A stretch of 64,000 nt of DNA from NCBI RefSeq assembly GCF_050587365.1, contig NZ_JBOBFV010000002.1, positions 682,001 to 746,000 of the forward strand, given 5' to 3'. Below the pieces are notes generated by a model. The model saw only the letters and a program-made list of their open reading frames with translations. It did not search any database and was not told the DNA's origin. Positions 40,325 through 49,502 of the stretch are shown here, piece by piece (positions within the stretch are counted from its first letter, which is position 1; each line of letters begins with the position of its first letter). The position numbers were made by a program, and so were the translations under genes. This DNA comes from Plantibacter auratus. GTDB taxonomy: Bacteria > Actinomycetota > Actinomycetes > Actinomycetales > Microbacteriaceae.

Positions 40325-41062
40325 ATGCCTGCGTTCCCGGATCGGCCGACCGACGACATCTCGTCCAGCCTCGGACCGGTCGCCGTGGGATCCGCCGTCT
40401 CCGCCGTCGCGAAGCGCCTGCTCGACCACTTCACGAGCGGCGACATCGCACCCGGCACCAGGCTCCCCCCGGAACGCCAGCTCGCCGCGTCTCTCGGCAT
40501 CGGGCGCTCAGCCGTCCGCGAGGCCCTCGCGGCGCTCGAGATCCTCGGCGTCGTCGACGTCCGCCCGGGCAGCGGCACCTACCTCCGCGGCAGTGTCTCC
40601 GAGCTCCTCCCCGAGACGCTCAGCTGGGGCCTCATGCTCGGCGAACCACGGACCCGCGAACTCATCGAGGTGCGCGGGCAGCTCGAGGTCTTCGCCGCCG
40701 GCCTCGCCGCGACGCGCATGGACGACATGGCGCGCAACCGGCTCCGCAACCACCTCACCGCGATGAGCGAGGCGGGTGCCAACCGCACCAAGTTCATCGA
40801 AGCCGACCTCAAGTTCCACCTGGAGCTCGCCTCGGCCACCGGCAACCGCGTGCTGTCCGACCTCCTGCAGAGCATCCGCTCGCTGCTCCGCATCTGGGTG
40901 GAGCGCGGCATCCACGAGGACGTCGACGCACAGCGCGCCTTCGAGGAGCACGAGGCCGTCTACGAGGCGATCATGTCGGGCGACCCCGCCGCGGCCACGG
41001 CCGCGATGCAGCACCACATGGACACCGCGACCGAGCGCCTGAACCGCACCCTCACGGCGTAG
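40325..41062 (+). CDS. GntR-family (FadR-type) transcriptional regulator
   Basis: A 245-residue regulator. The winged helix (about 18-85) includes LPPERQLAASLGIGRSAVRE and ALAALEILGVVDVRPGSGTY. The FCD effector domain (about 100-235) contains FIEADLKFHLELASATGNRV and the metal-binding His of the family. The start at 40325 is preceded by TACAGT, perhaps a -10 box of a nearly leaderless transcript. FadR-type proteins often control sugar-acid catabolism. It is the only regulator near the apionate-type genes, so it probably binds the shared CAACCGGTTGACC sites; this is inference. Confidence 0.88.
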   Translation: MPAFPDRPTDDISSSLGPVAVGSAVSAVAKRLLDHFTSGDIAPGTRLPPERQLAASLGIGRSAVREALAALEILGVVDVRPGSGTYLRGSVSELLPETLSWGLMLGEPRTRELIEVRGQLEVFAAGLAATRMDDMARNRLRNHLTAMSEAGANRTKFIEADLKFHLELASATGNRVLSDLLQSIRSLLRIWVERGIHEDVDAQRAFEEHEAVYEAIMSGDPAAATAAMQHHMDTATERLNRTLTA

Positions 41063-41063
41063 C

Positions 41064-41230
41064 ACTTCGACAGGCTCAGTGACCGGGGTTCGGTTCAGTG
41101 ACCGGGGTTCGGCTCAGAGACTGGATCCCGTCCGGGGCCGCACTTCGACAAGCTCAGTGACCGGAGGGGGCTACTCAGTGACCGGGGTTCGGGTCAGTGA
41201 CCGAGTCCCGGTCCCTGAGCTTGTCGAAGG
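41064..41230. repeat. REP-like repeat cluster
   Basis: At least two forward full copies (starting near 41064 and 41142) and one reverse full copy (about 41209-41230) occur here. Between them lie four partial copies of the form CAGTGACCGGGGTTCGG. The cluster occupies nearly the whole gap between the GntR gene and the convergent flavoprotein gene, so hairpins formed here may act as a two-way terminator. Confidence 0.85.
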
Positions 41231-41234
41231 GCGC

Positions 41235-41834
41235 TCAGGCGCGGATCGCCTCGACGACCGCGGCAACCGCCGCCTCGACCGCACGCGTCCGGGCGGCGGC
41301 GTCCTCGCCCTCCGAGTCGTGGACGAAGGTCGTCACGCCGCGTCGAGCGCCGCAGAAGTCGACGATGCCGTGCTCGAGCTGCGTCCGCATCGCCTGCTCG
41401 TAGCCGTGGCGGTCGTAGACCCCGGCGTCGTCGCCCGCGATCGGCACGAGGTGCACGCGCAGGCGGTCGAGCTTCCGGACGATCCCGCCGTCCGCGTCGA
41501 GGCCGAACGCCCAGCCGTTGACGAACACGCGGTCGAACCAGCCCTTGAGGAGTGCGGGCGCCGACCACCAGTACACCGGGAACACGAGGACGAGGTCGGT
41601 GGCCCGGTCGAGCCGCTCCTGCTCGGCGGCGACGTCCGGGGTGAAGTCCCCGCCGACGCGGTAGGTGTGGCGGTCGGCGAGCGTGTACCGCGGGTCGAAG
41701 CCCTCCGCAGCCAGGTTTGCGACCTCGACGCTGGTCGAGCCGGCGGTCGATCGCAGCTCCTGCGCGAGCCGCTGGGCGAGGTGGTGGGTGAGGGAGTCGG
41801 GGTCGGGATGGGTGGTCACGATGAGCGTCGGCAC
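41235..41834 (-). CDS. Flavodoxin-fold NAD(P)H oxidoreductase (KefF/MdaB-like)
   Basis: A 199-residue flavodoxin-fold reductase. It opens with LIVTTHPDPDSLTHHLAQRL (phosphate loop of the NQO1/KefF group). The flavin- and substrate-contact motif is LVLVFPVYWWSAPALLKGWF at about 82-101, followed by DRVFVNGWAFGL. The group reduces quinones with two electrons or regulates potassium efflux systems. No Kef gene lies nearby, so quinone reduction is more likely. Confidence 0.87.
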   Translation of the reverse strand: MPTLIVTTHPDPDSLTHHLAQRLAQELRSTAGSTSVEVANLAAEGFDPRYTLADRHTYRVGGDFTPDVAAEQERLDRATDLVLVFPVYWWSAPALLKGWFDRVFVNGWAFGLDADGGIVRKLDRLRVHLVPIAGDDAGVYDRHGYEQAMRTQLEHGIVDFCGARRGVTTFVHDSEGEDAAARTRAVEAAVAAVVEAIRA

Positions 41835-41951
41835 ACTCCATCATCGCCTGCATCGGACGCGGGATCCGCCGTTCGGCACCCTCCGCAGGATGACCGGGGT
41901 CCGTCCGCCGACTGATGCCGACGGCGCGGCGAGCGCCCTACAGTTGTCGGA

Positions 41952-43082
41952 ATGAGCGGGTGGACATGGCAGGCGTGGGTCGGACTCGTCGGCGGCACGG
42001 TGATCTTCTTCGCCGTCCTCGGTCCGATCCTGCTCGTGCAGCTCCGTCGGTACGGCCAGATGTCGCTCCCCCGGGTGACCGGTGCTGCGGCGGTCAGTGT
42101 CTACGCGGTGGCCCTCGTGGCGTACACGCTGCTGCCGCTGCCGGACGAGCGCGCGAACTGCAGCACGGCCCACGGGGCGCTCGAGCTGATCCCCGGCCAT
42201 TCGATCGGGGACATCGCACGGGAGACCGCTGGGCTCTCCGTCCTGAGCACCCTGACGAGCCACGCGTTCCTCCAGGTCGTCCTGAACGTGATCCTCTTCA
42301 TCCCGTTCGGCGCCATCGCGCGGCGCTACTGGAACCGCGGGCTCGGTGTCTCCATCCTGCTCGGGGCGCTCGTCTCCTTGCTGATCGAGTCGACGCAGTA
42401 CACGGGCATCTGGGGCTTGTACGAGTGCGCCTACCGGGTGGCGGACGTCGACGACGTGATCACGAACACGGCGGGCGCCGCGATCGGAGCACTCATCGCC
42501 CCGATCGTCCTCGGGTGGATGCCGAGCGCGCGAGCCCTGCGCGCCACCCGCGACCGGGCGCGACCCATCACCGTCTGGCGACGCTGGTTCGGCATGGTGC
42601 TCGACGCGTTCGCCGTGAACCTGTCGATCACGGTGTTGTCGCTCGTCTTCGTCGTCCCACGCGTCCTGCTCACGGGCGCGACCGGGACCGCCAACGACCC
42701 GACGCTGCCCGAGGTGCTCAGCATCGGCGCGGGCACGGTCGTCCTCGTGATCGTCCTGCCGGCGCTCATCGGGAGCGGCGCGTCGCTCGGGCAACGTCTC
42801 GTCTGGCTCGCCCCGCAGTGGCCGGACGGACGCGGCTCGGTGGCACGCCGCCTCTACCGCGGGTCCGTCGTGGCCCTGCCGTACATCGCCACGACGACCG
42901 CCGCGCAGATACCCGACGCCACGAGCGGCCTCACCCAGACGATCGTCGGGATCATCGGGATCCTCAGCTTCATCATCGTCACCACGGCCGTCGTCTCCGT
43001 ACCGTTCACCCGGCACCGCCGCGGCGTCTCGTACGTCTCCGTCGGCGCGGACCTACGCGACGCCCGCACGACCACGCCGTAG
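41952..43082 (+). CDS. VanZ-like family membrane protein with C-terminal RDD-like region
   Basis: A 376-residue membrane protein. The N-terminal part (about 20-190) is a VanZ-like domain: YTLLPLP near residue 60, VLNVILFIPFGAIARRYW, and the signature LIESTQYTG...RVADVDDVITNTAGAAIG. The C-terminal part has four further membrane segments (RWFGMVLDAFAVNLSITVLS and others), resembling RDD proteins. VanZ gives low-level teicoplanin resistance in enterococci, but most actinobacterial homologues have no known role. The same two-part layout is common in this phylum. Confidence 0.83.
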   Translation: MSGWTWQAWVGLVGGTVIFFAVLGPILLVQLRRYGQMSLPRVTGAAAVSVYAVALVAYTLLPLPDERANCSTAHGALELIPGHSIGDIARETAGLSVLSTLTSHAFLQVVLNVILFIPFGAIARRYWNRGLGVSILLGALVSLLIESTQYTGIWGLYECAYRVADVDDVITNTAGAAIGALIAPIVLGWMPSARALRATRDRARPITVWRRWFGMVLDAFAVNLSITVLSLVFVVPRVLLTGATGTANDPTLPEVLSIGAGTVVLVIVLPALIGSGASLGQRLVWLAPQWPDGRGSVARRLYRGSVVALPYIATTTAAQIPDATSGLTQTIVGIIGILSFIIVTTAVVSVPFTRHRRGVSYVSVGADLRDARTTTP

Positions 43083-43179
43083 CCCGACAGCAGGAGATCA
43101 GCGCCGGAGCAGGACCCACTCGCTCGAAGGCGCCTGGCCCCAGGCGGATCTCCTGCTGCCGCGCCGACCGCTCGGCCGC

Positions 43180-43806
43180 CTACAGCTCGGCGCCGAGGAG
43201 CCCCGACAGGAAGGCGTGGAGCTCGTCCGCCATGTCGACCGACTCGGGTGCGAGCAGCCACTGGACCTGCAGTCCGTCCATGAGCGCGAGGGTCATGAAC
43301 GCCGCGCTGGTGGTGGGGAAGTCAGCCCGCACCCGTCCTGCGGAGACGAGTAGCCCGAAGGTGCGCTCGAGCCGCCCGCGCGTGCCCTCGTAGCGCTCGA
43401 CGAAGTAGTCGTGTGCCGGGTGGTCGGGCGAGGTCGCCTCCGCCGACAGCGTGCAGTAGAGCGCGACCACGCCGGGCACGGAAGCGTTGTACCGGGCGAG
43501 TGCGACCAACCCCCGGAGCGTCTCGATCGGGTCGTCGCCGTCCATCGGGACGAGCGTCGCCGAGAGGTCGTCGCGGTGTGAGAGCACCGCGGCGAGCAGC
43601 GCGCTCTTGTTCGGGAAGTGGTGCAGGAGTCCGGCCTCGCTCATGCCCACCTGCGCGGCCACCTCCCGCAGTGAACCCGCGCGATATCCCCCGTTGGCGA
43701 AGACGGCGAGCGCGGCGTCGAGGATCGCGACGCGCTTCATACCGGTTTTCGCATATGCGCCGCGGGGCTTCCCCTGCGGCTTGTTCCCGGTCTTGACCGA
43801 TGTCAT
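43180..43806 (-). CDS. TetR-family transcriptional regulator
   Basis: A 208-residue regulator. The DNA-binding domain (about 20-70) contains RVAILDAALAVFANGGYRAG and LREVAAQVGMSEAGLLHHFP. The C-terminal part is of the BetI/TetR_C-6-like type (LALMDGLQVQWLLAPESVDM). The start at 43806 follows a GGGGGAGG site; in-frame ATGs further upstream lack this. It is divergent from an Opp-type importer and glycosidase operon and probably represses it. A short inverted repeat AGTG-AC-CACT at 43910-43919 in the shared promoter gap is a weak operator candidate. Confidence 0.87.
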   Translation of the reverse strand: MTSVKTGNKPQGKPRGAYAKTGMKRVAILDAALAVFANGGYRAGSLREVAAQVGMSEAGLLHHFPNKSALLAAVLSHRDDLSATLVPMDGDDPIETLRGLVALARYNASVPGVVALYCTLSAEATSPDHPAHDYFVERYEGTRGRLERTFGLLVSAGRVRADFPTTSAAFMTLALMDGLQVQWLLAPESVDMADELHAFLSGLLGAEL

Positions 43807-43987
43807 CGGACGACCTCCCCCTTCGGACGGCTTCACGATAGCGCGTTCCCCGTCGAACGCCGCGGCCTGGTCGTGATCCAACTGTGACATGGCCGAAAAC
43901 AAAAAGCTAGTGACCACTCGGGTTTCATGCTAGCGTCCTCAATCACCAGCGATCCGATGAGGGATTGCTCACAGCGAATGGACAAAG

Positions 43988-45508
43988 ATGTTCCGATGGA
44001 AGACGACCGCAGCCGTCGCGGTCACCGCTGCTGCACTCGTGCTCACCGGATGCTCCGGTAGCACCTCCGGCTCTGACAGCGGCTCCGGTGGCACCCTGAT
44101 CCTGGGTGCGATCACTCCCCCCACCACGTTCGACCCGGCCGGCTCCGAGTGGGGCAACCGCTCGCCCTTCTACCAGGCCGTCTTCGACACCCTGCTCGTC
44201 GCCACCGCCGACGGTGAGATCGTCCCGTCGCTCGCGACCTCCTACGAGTACAACGACGACAACACCGTCCTGACGCTCAAGATCCGCGACGACGTCACCT
44301 TCACCGACAAGTCGAAGCTCACCGCCGACGTCGTCAAGCAGAACCTCGAGCGGTTCAAGACCGGCACCTCCCCCGACGCCGGCTACTTCGCGGGCGTCGC
44401 CTCCGTCGAGGCGCCCGACGACACCACCGTCGTCATCACCCTGAGTGCACCCGACCCGGCCATGCTCAACTACCTCACCCGCGACCCCGGCCTGATCGCC
44501 AGCGCCGAGTCGTTCGACAGCCCCGACCTCGCCACCAACCCGGTCGGCTCCGGACCGTACATGCTCGACACGGCCGCGACCGTCACGGGCACGAGCTACA
44601 GCTACACCGCGAACCCCGACTACTGGAACAAGGACTGGCAGCACTACGACAAGCTGACCATCAACGTCCTCCAGGACGCGACCGCCGGCCTGAACGCCGT
44701 CAAGTCTGGCGAGGTCAACGGCATCAAGCTCGCCAACAACGACAACCTCGCCGAGGTCGAGGGCGCCGGCTGGACCGTCAACGCCAACGAACTCGACTTC
44801 CAGGGCATGCTGCTCCTCGACCGCGCCGGCACGATGAACCCGGCGATCGCCGACGTCCGCGTCCGCCAGGCCATCAACTACGCGTTCGATCGCCCGGCGC
44901 TGCTCAAGGCGCTGCAGAACGACAACGGCACGGTCACGGGTCAGGTCTTCCCGGAGAACTCCCCCGCCTACGACAAGTCGCTCGACGACCGCTACGGCTA
45001 CGACCCCGAGAAGGCCAAGGAACTGCTCGCCGAGGCGGGCTACGCCGACGGCCTGACGCTCTCGATGCCGTCCTCCACGGTGCTGGGCGCCACCACCTAC
45101 ACGCTGATCTCGCAGCAGCTGGCCGACGTCGGCATCACCGCCGAGTACACGGACCCGGGCAACAACTTCATCGCCGACCTCCTGGCCCCGAAGTTCCCCG
45201 TCTCCTTCATGGCGCTGGAGCAGAACCCGGACTGGCAGCTCATCCAGTTCATGATCGCCCCGAACGCCGTCTTCAACCCCTTCAAGTACGACGACCCGAA
45301 GGTCGACGAGTACATCAAGCAGATCCAGTACGGCGATGAGGCGACGCAGGGCAAGGTCGCCAAGGAACTGAACGCCTACATCGTCGAGCAGGCCTGGTTC
45401 GCCCCCTTCTACCGGGTGCAGGGCAGCTTCGCGACGGACGCCAACACGACCGTCAAGATGATCCCGACGAACGCGTACCCGTCCATCTACGACATCCAGC
45501 CGAAGTAG
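43988..45508 (+). CDS. ABC transporter substrate-binding lipoprotein (Opp/Dpp family 5)
   Basis: A 506-residue extracellular binding protein. The lipoprotein signal is at 1-22 (TAAALVLTGC). The family 5 start is GGTLILGAITPPTTFDPAGS. Other motifs are LKIRDDVTFTDKSKLTADVV and ADVRVRQAINYAFDRPALLK. It feeds the permeases encoded downstream. Although the family is named for peptides, members beside glycosidases often bind oligosaccharides, and the four glycosidase genes downstream make that likely here. Confidence 0.9.
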   Translation: MFRWKTTAAVAVTAAALVLTGCSGSTSGSDSGSGGTLILGAITPPTTFDPAGSEWGNRSPFYQAVFDTLLVATADGEIVPSLATSYEYNDDNTVLTLKIRDDVTFTDKSKLTADVVKQNLERFKTGTSPDAGYFAGVASVEAPDDTTVVITLSAPDPAMLNYLTRDPGLIASAESFDSPDLATNPVGSGPYMLDTAATVTGTSYSYTANPDYWNKDWQHYDKLTINVLQDATAGLNAVKSGEVNGIKLANNDNLAEVEGAGWTVNANELDFQGMLLLDRAGTMNPAIADVRVRQAINYAFDRPALLKALQNDNGTVTGQVFPENSPAYDKSLDDRYGYDPEKAKELLAEAGYADGLTLSMPSSTVLGATTYTLISQQLADVGITAEYTDPGNNFIADLLAPKFPVSFMALEQNPDWQLIQFMIAPNAVFNPFKYDDPKVDEYIKQIQYGDEATQGKVAKELNAYIVEQAWFAPFYRVQGSFATDANTTVKMIPTNAYPSIYDIQPK

Positions 45509-45516
45509 TCCGCTGA

Positions 45517-45570
45517 TCCTGAGCCGGTCGAGGGGTTCGCCCGTCGACCGGCTCAGGGACCGGGACCGGC
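45517..45570. repeat. Divergent REP-like inverted repeat pair
   Basis: A reverse variant, CCTGAGCCGGTCGAGG, and a forward variant, GTCGACCGGCTCAGGGACC, face each other just after the binding-protein gene. Both carry the CCGGTCGA/TCGACCGG change relative to the common repeat, a compensatory change that keeps the hairpin. Confidence 0.65.
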
Positions 45571-45591
45571 CGGCCGCACGTCGGTTCGACC

Positions 45592-45628
45592 CCGGCCCGC
45601 CCGAGTGCCCAGCGCTCGGGCGGGCCGG
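45592..45628 (+). terminator. 14-bp hairpin between binding-protein and permease genes
   Basis: CCGGCCCGCCCGAG (45592-45605) and CTCGGGCGGGCCGG (45615-45628) pair perfectly around a nine-base loop. Its position, just after the binding-protein gene of an ABC operon, is typical of a partial terminator or RNA-stabilising stem that keeps binding protein in excess over permease. Confidence 0.7.
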
Positions 45629-45667
45629 CCCCAACACCCCTCACTCACCCACTTCCTGGAGTGACCC

Positions 45668-46609
45668 ATGCTCGGATTCATCCTCAGACGCCTGGTGTCC
45701 GGCGTCGTCCTCATCTTCGTGATCTCCGTGATCGCGTACTCCCTCCTCTACCTCGGCGGCGGCGACATCGCCCGCCGGATCCTCGGCCAGAGCGCCACCA
45801 CCGAGACCGTCGCGAAGAAGGCCGCTGAACTCGGCCTCGACCGCCCGCTGCCGGTGCAGTACTTCGACTGGATCACCTCCGCCTTCCAGGGCGACCTCGG
45901 CCGCTCGTGGTTCACCGGCCAGCTCGTCTCCTCCGGCGTCACCGGCCGCCTCGCCGTCACCCTCTCGATCGTGCTCGGCGCGACCATCATCGCCGCGATC
46001 GTGTCCGTCATCCTCGGTGTCCTCGCCGCCCGTCGCGGTGGATGGATCGACAACGTCGTCCAGTTCATCTCCGTCATCGGCTTCGCAATCCCCAGCTTCC
46101 TCATCGCGCTCGTGCTCGTCATCACCTTCGCGATCAACCTCCGCCTGTTCAAGGCCACCGGGTACATCCCGATCACCACGTCCTTCTCCGGCTGGGTCGC
46201 CTCGGTGACATTGCCGATCATCGCCCTCGCGATCGGCGCCATCGCGACGGTCTCGCAGCAGGTGCGCGGTTCGGTCGTCGACGCGATGTCGAAGGACTAC
46301 GTCCGGACGCTCCGCAGTCGCGGGCTCGGCACGGGCCGCGTCATCTACAAGCACGTGCTGCGGAACGCCGGCGGCCCGGCCCTCGCGGTCCTCGCCGTGC
46401 AGTTCATCGGCCTCCTCGGCGGCGCGGTCATCATCGAGCAGATCTTCGCCCTCCCGGGCATCGGTCAGCTCGCCGTGCAGGCCACGACTCAGGGCGACAT
46501 CCCCATCGTCATGGGGGTCGTCATCGCGACGGCCATCATCGTCGTCGTCGTCAACCTGCTCATCGACCTCGCGCAGGCTGCGCTCAACCCGAAGGTGCGA
46601 CTGTCATGA
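45668..46609 (+). CDS. ABC transporter permease (DppB-like)
   Basis: A 313-residue inner-membrane permease with six membrane segments. It starts with MLGFILRRLVSGVVLIFVIS, typical of OppB/DppB. It carries the coupling-helix motif KDYVRTLRSRGLGTGRVIYK (EAA-type loop, about 215-235) and VIIEQIFALPGIGQLAVQAT near the C-terminus. It pairs with the permease half of the next gene, overlapping it by four bases (ATGA). Confidence 0.92.
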   Translation: MLGFILRRLVSGVVLIFVISVIAYSLLYLGGGDIARRILGQSATTETVAKKAAELGLDRPLPVQYFDWITSAFQGDLGRSWFTGQLVSSGVTGRLAVTLSIVLGATIIAAIVSVILGVLAARRGGWIDNVVQFISVIGFAIPSFLIALVLVITFAINLRLFKATGYIPITTSFSGWVASVTLPIIALAIGAIATVSQQVRGSVVDAMSKDYVRTLRSRGLGTGRVIYKHVLRNAGGPALAVLAVQFIGLLGGAVIIEQIFALPGIGQLAVQATTQGDIPIVMGVVIATAIIVVVVNLLIDLAQAALNPKVRLS

Positions 46610-48465
46610 CCGCCATCGAAACCCCACTCACCGTCCCGACCCCGCAGGTCCGCGTCAACCTCCTGCGTCGGCTCCTCAAGCGCCCGATCGGCGCCGCGTC
46701 GCTCGTGTTCCTCGCGCTCATCGGGATCGTCGCGATCTTCGGACCGCTCATCGCCCCGCAGGACCCGAACCTCGCGTCCCTGCAGCAGGTCCTGGCGCCA
46801 CCGAGCGCCGACCACCTCCTCGGAGCGGACAGCGCCGGGCGCGACGTGTTCTCCCGTCTGCTCGCCGCCACCCAGATCAGCGTCGCCGCAGCGCTCCTCG
46901 CCCTCGTCGTCGCGATCGTCATCGGGGTCGTCGCCGGGCTGATCGCCGGGTACTACCAGGGCTGGTTCGACTCCGTGTCGTCCTGGTTCACGGGCCTCAT
47001 CATGGCGCTGCCCGGCATCGTCGTCCTCCTCGCCGCCCGCGCCGTCCTCGGCCCGTCGGTCTGGATCTCGATGGCGATCTTCGGCATCCTGCTCTCGCCC
47101 TCCTACTTCCGCCTCGTCTATGCGGCGGTCACGGCCGTGCGCTCGGAGCTCTACGTGGACGCCGCCCGGGTCTCAGGCCTCAGCGACCCGCGCATCATCG
47201 GCAAGCACATCCTCTCCGTCGTCCGCGCACCGATCATCATCCAGTCGGCGATCATCGCGGGCATCGCCATCGCGATCCAGTCCGGCCTCGAGTTCCTCGG
47301 TCTCGGCGACCTGTCGGTGCCGACCTGGGGTTCGATGCTGAACGACGGCTTCACGAACATCTACAAGGCACCGATCCTCATGGTCTGGCCGTCGCTCGCG
47401 ATCGCACTCACCTGCATCGCGCTCACCCTGCTCGCCAACGCGATGCGCGACGAGCTCGAGCGCACCGTGTCCGTCCGTCGGCGCCGTCGCAAGATCGTGA
47501 CGACGTCGAAGACGGGCTCCAACACGATCGTCACCCAGTCGATCAGCACCTCCGGGATCAGCGAGGACGAGATCGTCGGCGTCCCGCCCATCCGTCACGA
47601 CGACGACGCCCGCGCCTCCGCTCGCGCCGAGGAGCTCGTCCTCAGCGTCCGCGACCTCCGCGTCGGCTACGACCAGGAGGGCGGCCGGGTCACCGAGGTC
47701 GTCCACGGCGTCGACCTCGACATCCACAAGGGCGAGGTCCACGGCCTCATCGGTGAATCCGGCTCGGGCAAGACCCAGACGGCGTGGGGCGTCCTCGGAC
47801 TCCTGCCCCGCGGCGGCCGGGTCACCGACGGCACGATCCGCTACGAGGGCACCCGACTCGACACCCTCGGGGAGCGCGAGTACACGGCCATCCGCGGCAA
47901 GCGCATCGGCTACATCCCGCAGGAGCCGATGTCGAACCTCGACCCGGCGTTCACGATCGGCAGCCAGCTCGTCGAACCCCTGCGCGTCACCCTCGGCCTG
48001 AGCAAGAAGGAGGCGACGGACAAGGCGCTCGCCCTGCTCGAGCGGGTCGGCATCCCGAACCCCAAGCGCACCTTCGCCGCGTTCCCGCACGAGGTCTCGG
48101 GCGGTATGGCGCAGCGTGTGCTCATCGCCGGCGCCGTCTCCACGGACCCGGACATCATCATCGCCGACGAGCCCACCACCGCCCTCGACGTCACCGTGCA
48201 GGCGGAGGTCCTCGACCTGTTGCGCGACCTCCAGGCGGAGCGCCACATGGCGATGCTCCTCGTGACGCACAACTTCGGGGTGGTCGCCGACCTCTGCGAC
48301 CGCGTCTCGGTCATGCAGAACGGTCTCATCGTGGAGACCGGGCCGGTGCGCTCGATCTTCAACCACGCGCAGCACCCGTACACGCAGTCGCTGCTCGGCG
48401 CGATCCTCGACGAGGGTCCCGCCCGACCGGCACTCGCGACGAACCTGACAGGAGAGACCCGATGA
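46606..48465 (+). CDS. ABC transporter fused permease (DppC-like) and ATPase (DppD-like)
   Basis: A 619-residue fusion. Residues about 1-295 are a DppC-type permease (LLGADSAGRDVFSRLLAATQ, AVTAVRSELYVDAARVSGLS, GLEFLGLGDLSVPTWGSMLN). A linker of about 50 charged residues follows. Residues about 345-600 are an ATP-binding subunit: Walker A GESGSGKTQT, Q-loop YIPQEPMSNL, signature VSGGMAQRVLIAGA, Walker B IIIADEPTTALDV and the His-switch LLVTHNFG. Separate genes are the general rule, but this fusion is seen in other actinobacteria. It overlaps both neighbours by four bases. Confidence 0.92.
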   Translation: MTAIETPLTVPTPQVRVNLLRRLLKRPIGAASLVFLALIGIVAIFGPLIAPQDPNLASLQQVLAPPSADHLLGADSAGRDVFSRLLAATQISVAAALLALVVAIVIGVVAGLIAGYYQGWFDSVSSWFTGLIMALPGIVVLLAARAVLGPSVWISMAIFGILLSPSYFRLVYAAVTAVRSELYVDAARVSGLSDPRIIGKHILSVVRAPIIIQSAIIAGIAIAIQSGLEFLGLGDLSVPTWGSMLNDGFTNIYKAPILMVWPSLAIALTCIALTLLANAMRDELERTVSVRRRRRKIVTTSKTGSNTIVTQSISTSGISEDEIVGVPPIRHDDDARASARAEELVLSVRDLRVGYDQEGGRVTEVVHGVDLDIHKGEVHGLIGESGSGKTQTAWGVLGLLPRGGRVTDGTIRYEGTRLDTLGEREYTAIRGKRIGYIPQEPMSNLDPAFTIGSQLVEPLRVTLGLSKKEATDKALALLERVGIPNPKRTFAAFPHEVSGGMAQRVLIAGAVSTDPDIIIADEPTTALDVTVQAEVLDLLRDLQAERHMAMLLVTHNFGVVADLCDRVSVMQNGLIVETGPVRSIFNHAQHPYTQSLLGAILDEGPARPALATNLTGETR

Positions 48466-49313
48466 CGTCGTCACTGCTCGAGGTGAAGGACCTCGAAGTC
48501 GAGTACCCGGGCAAGGGGTTCCGTGCCCAGTCGTTCAAGGCGCTCAAGGGCGTGTCGATCGACATCAAGCCCGGTGAGACCGTCGGTCTCGTCGGCGAGT
48601 CCGGCTCCGGCAAGACCACACTCGGTCGCGCCGTGCTGGGCCTCGCCCCGGTCACCGGCGGCAGCATCCGCTACCGCGACCAGGAGATCGGGCATTTGAA
48701 GCGCAAGGAGCGCCGAGCGCTGAGTTCGGAGATCCAGGTCGTGTTCCAGGACCCGTACTCCTCGCTCAACCCCTCGCTCACGATCGAGCAGATCCTCACC
48801 GAGCCACTCACCGTCCGCGGCGTCTCCGGTGCCGACGCCCGCAAGCGCGTCGGATCCCTGCTCGACCAGGTGCAGCTGCCGACCGGCGCGGCCTCACGGC
48901 TCCCCCGGGAGTTCTCGGGCGGCCAGCGGCAGCGCATCGCGATCGCCCGGGCGCTCGCCCTCGATCCGAAGCTCATCGTGTGCGACGAGCCCGTGTCGGC
49001 CCTCGACCTGTCGACGCAGGCGCGGGTCCTCGACCTCTTCATCGACATCCAGGAACAGACGGGCGTCGCCTACCTGTTCATCTCGCACGACCTCGCGGTC
49101 GTCCGGCACATCAGCCACCGCGTGGCGGTCATGTACCACGGCGAGATCGTCGAGTCCGGCGACGGCGACCAGGTGACGGCGCACCCGGCCCACCCCTACA
49201 CGCAGCGCCTGTTCATGGCGGCACCGATCCCCGACCCGGACCGCCAGGAGGACCGCCGGGTGGAGCGACGCCGCCTCATCGACGAGCAGCGTGCGGCGGA
49301 GTCCGCCGCCTGA
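48462..49313 (+). CDS. ABC transporter ATP-binding protein (DppF/OppF-like)
   Basis: A 283-residue ATPase. Walker A is GESGSGKTTLGRA, the Q-loop is VVFQDPYSSLNPSLTIEQIL, the signature is FSGGQRQRIAIARAL and Walker B is LIVCDEPVSALDL. HDLAVVRHISHRV holds the His-switch. The C-terminal HPYTQRLFMAAPIPDP is typical of the oligopeptide family. It dimerises with the ATPase half of the fused protein to drive import. The start at 48462 is set by the ATGA overlap. Confidence 0.92.
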   Translation: MTSSLLEVKDLEVEYPGKGFRAQSFKALKGVSIDIKPGETVGLVGESGSGKTTLGRAVLGLAPVTGGSIRYRDQEIGHLKRKERRALSSEIQVVFQDPYSSLNPSLTIEQILTEPLTVRGVSGADARKRVGSLLDQVQLPTGAASRLPREFSGGQRQRIAIARALALDPKLIVCDEPVSALDLSTQARVLDLFIDIQEQTGVAYLFISHDLAVVRHISHRVAVMYHGEIVESGDGDQVTAHPAHPYTQRLFMAAPIPDPDRQEDRRVERRRLIDEQRAAESAA

Positions 49314-49326
49314 CCGTCGCTTCGAC

Positions 49327-49366
49327 CGCCCGGTCGGCCGGGGCCAGGAACCTGGCCGGCCGGGCG
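49327..49366 (+). terminator. Terminator candidate after the ABC transporter operon
   Basis: Nested inverted repeats: the outer pair CGCCCGG (49327-49333) with CCGGGCG (49360-49366), and the inner pair GGCCAGG (49342-49348) with CCTGGCC (49351-49357) around AA. They lie 14 bases after the last transporter stop codon. No T-run follows. Confidence 0.5.
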
Positions 49367-49379
49367 CACCACGCACATC

Positions 49380-49480
49380 ACTCGGTCCCTGAGCTTGTCG
49401 AAGGGCCCACATCCCGTCCCCGAGACCCACACCCGGTCTCTGAGACCCACCATCCGGTCCCTGAGCTTGTCGAAGGGCCA
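49380..49480. repeat. REP-like repeats upstream of the GH3 gene
   Basis: Two reverse full copies (GGTCCCTGAGCTTGTCGAAG near 49383 and 49457) flank two half copies of the form CCCGTCCCCGAGACCCAC and CCGGTCTCTGAGACCCAC. Together with the hairpin before them they fill the gap. No promoter for the glycosidase genes is recognisable, so read-through from the ABC operon is possible. Confidence 0.75.
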
Positions 49481-49502
49481 CCCCAGAACGGACCCACATC
49501 GC

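Noticed and set aside
49395..49502. Upstream extension of the GH3 gene beginning MSKGPHPVPE
   Set aside because: The extra 36 codons are translated REP-like repeats; the GH3 start is placed at 49503.
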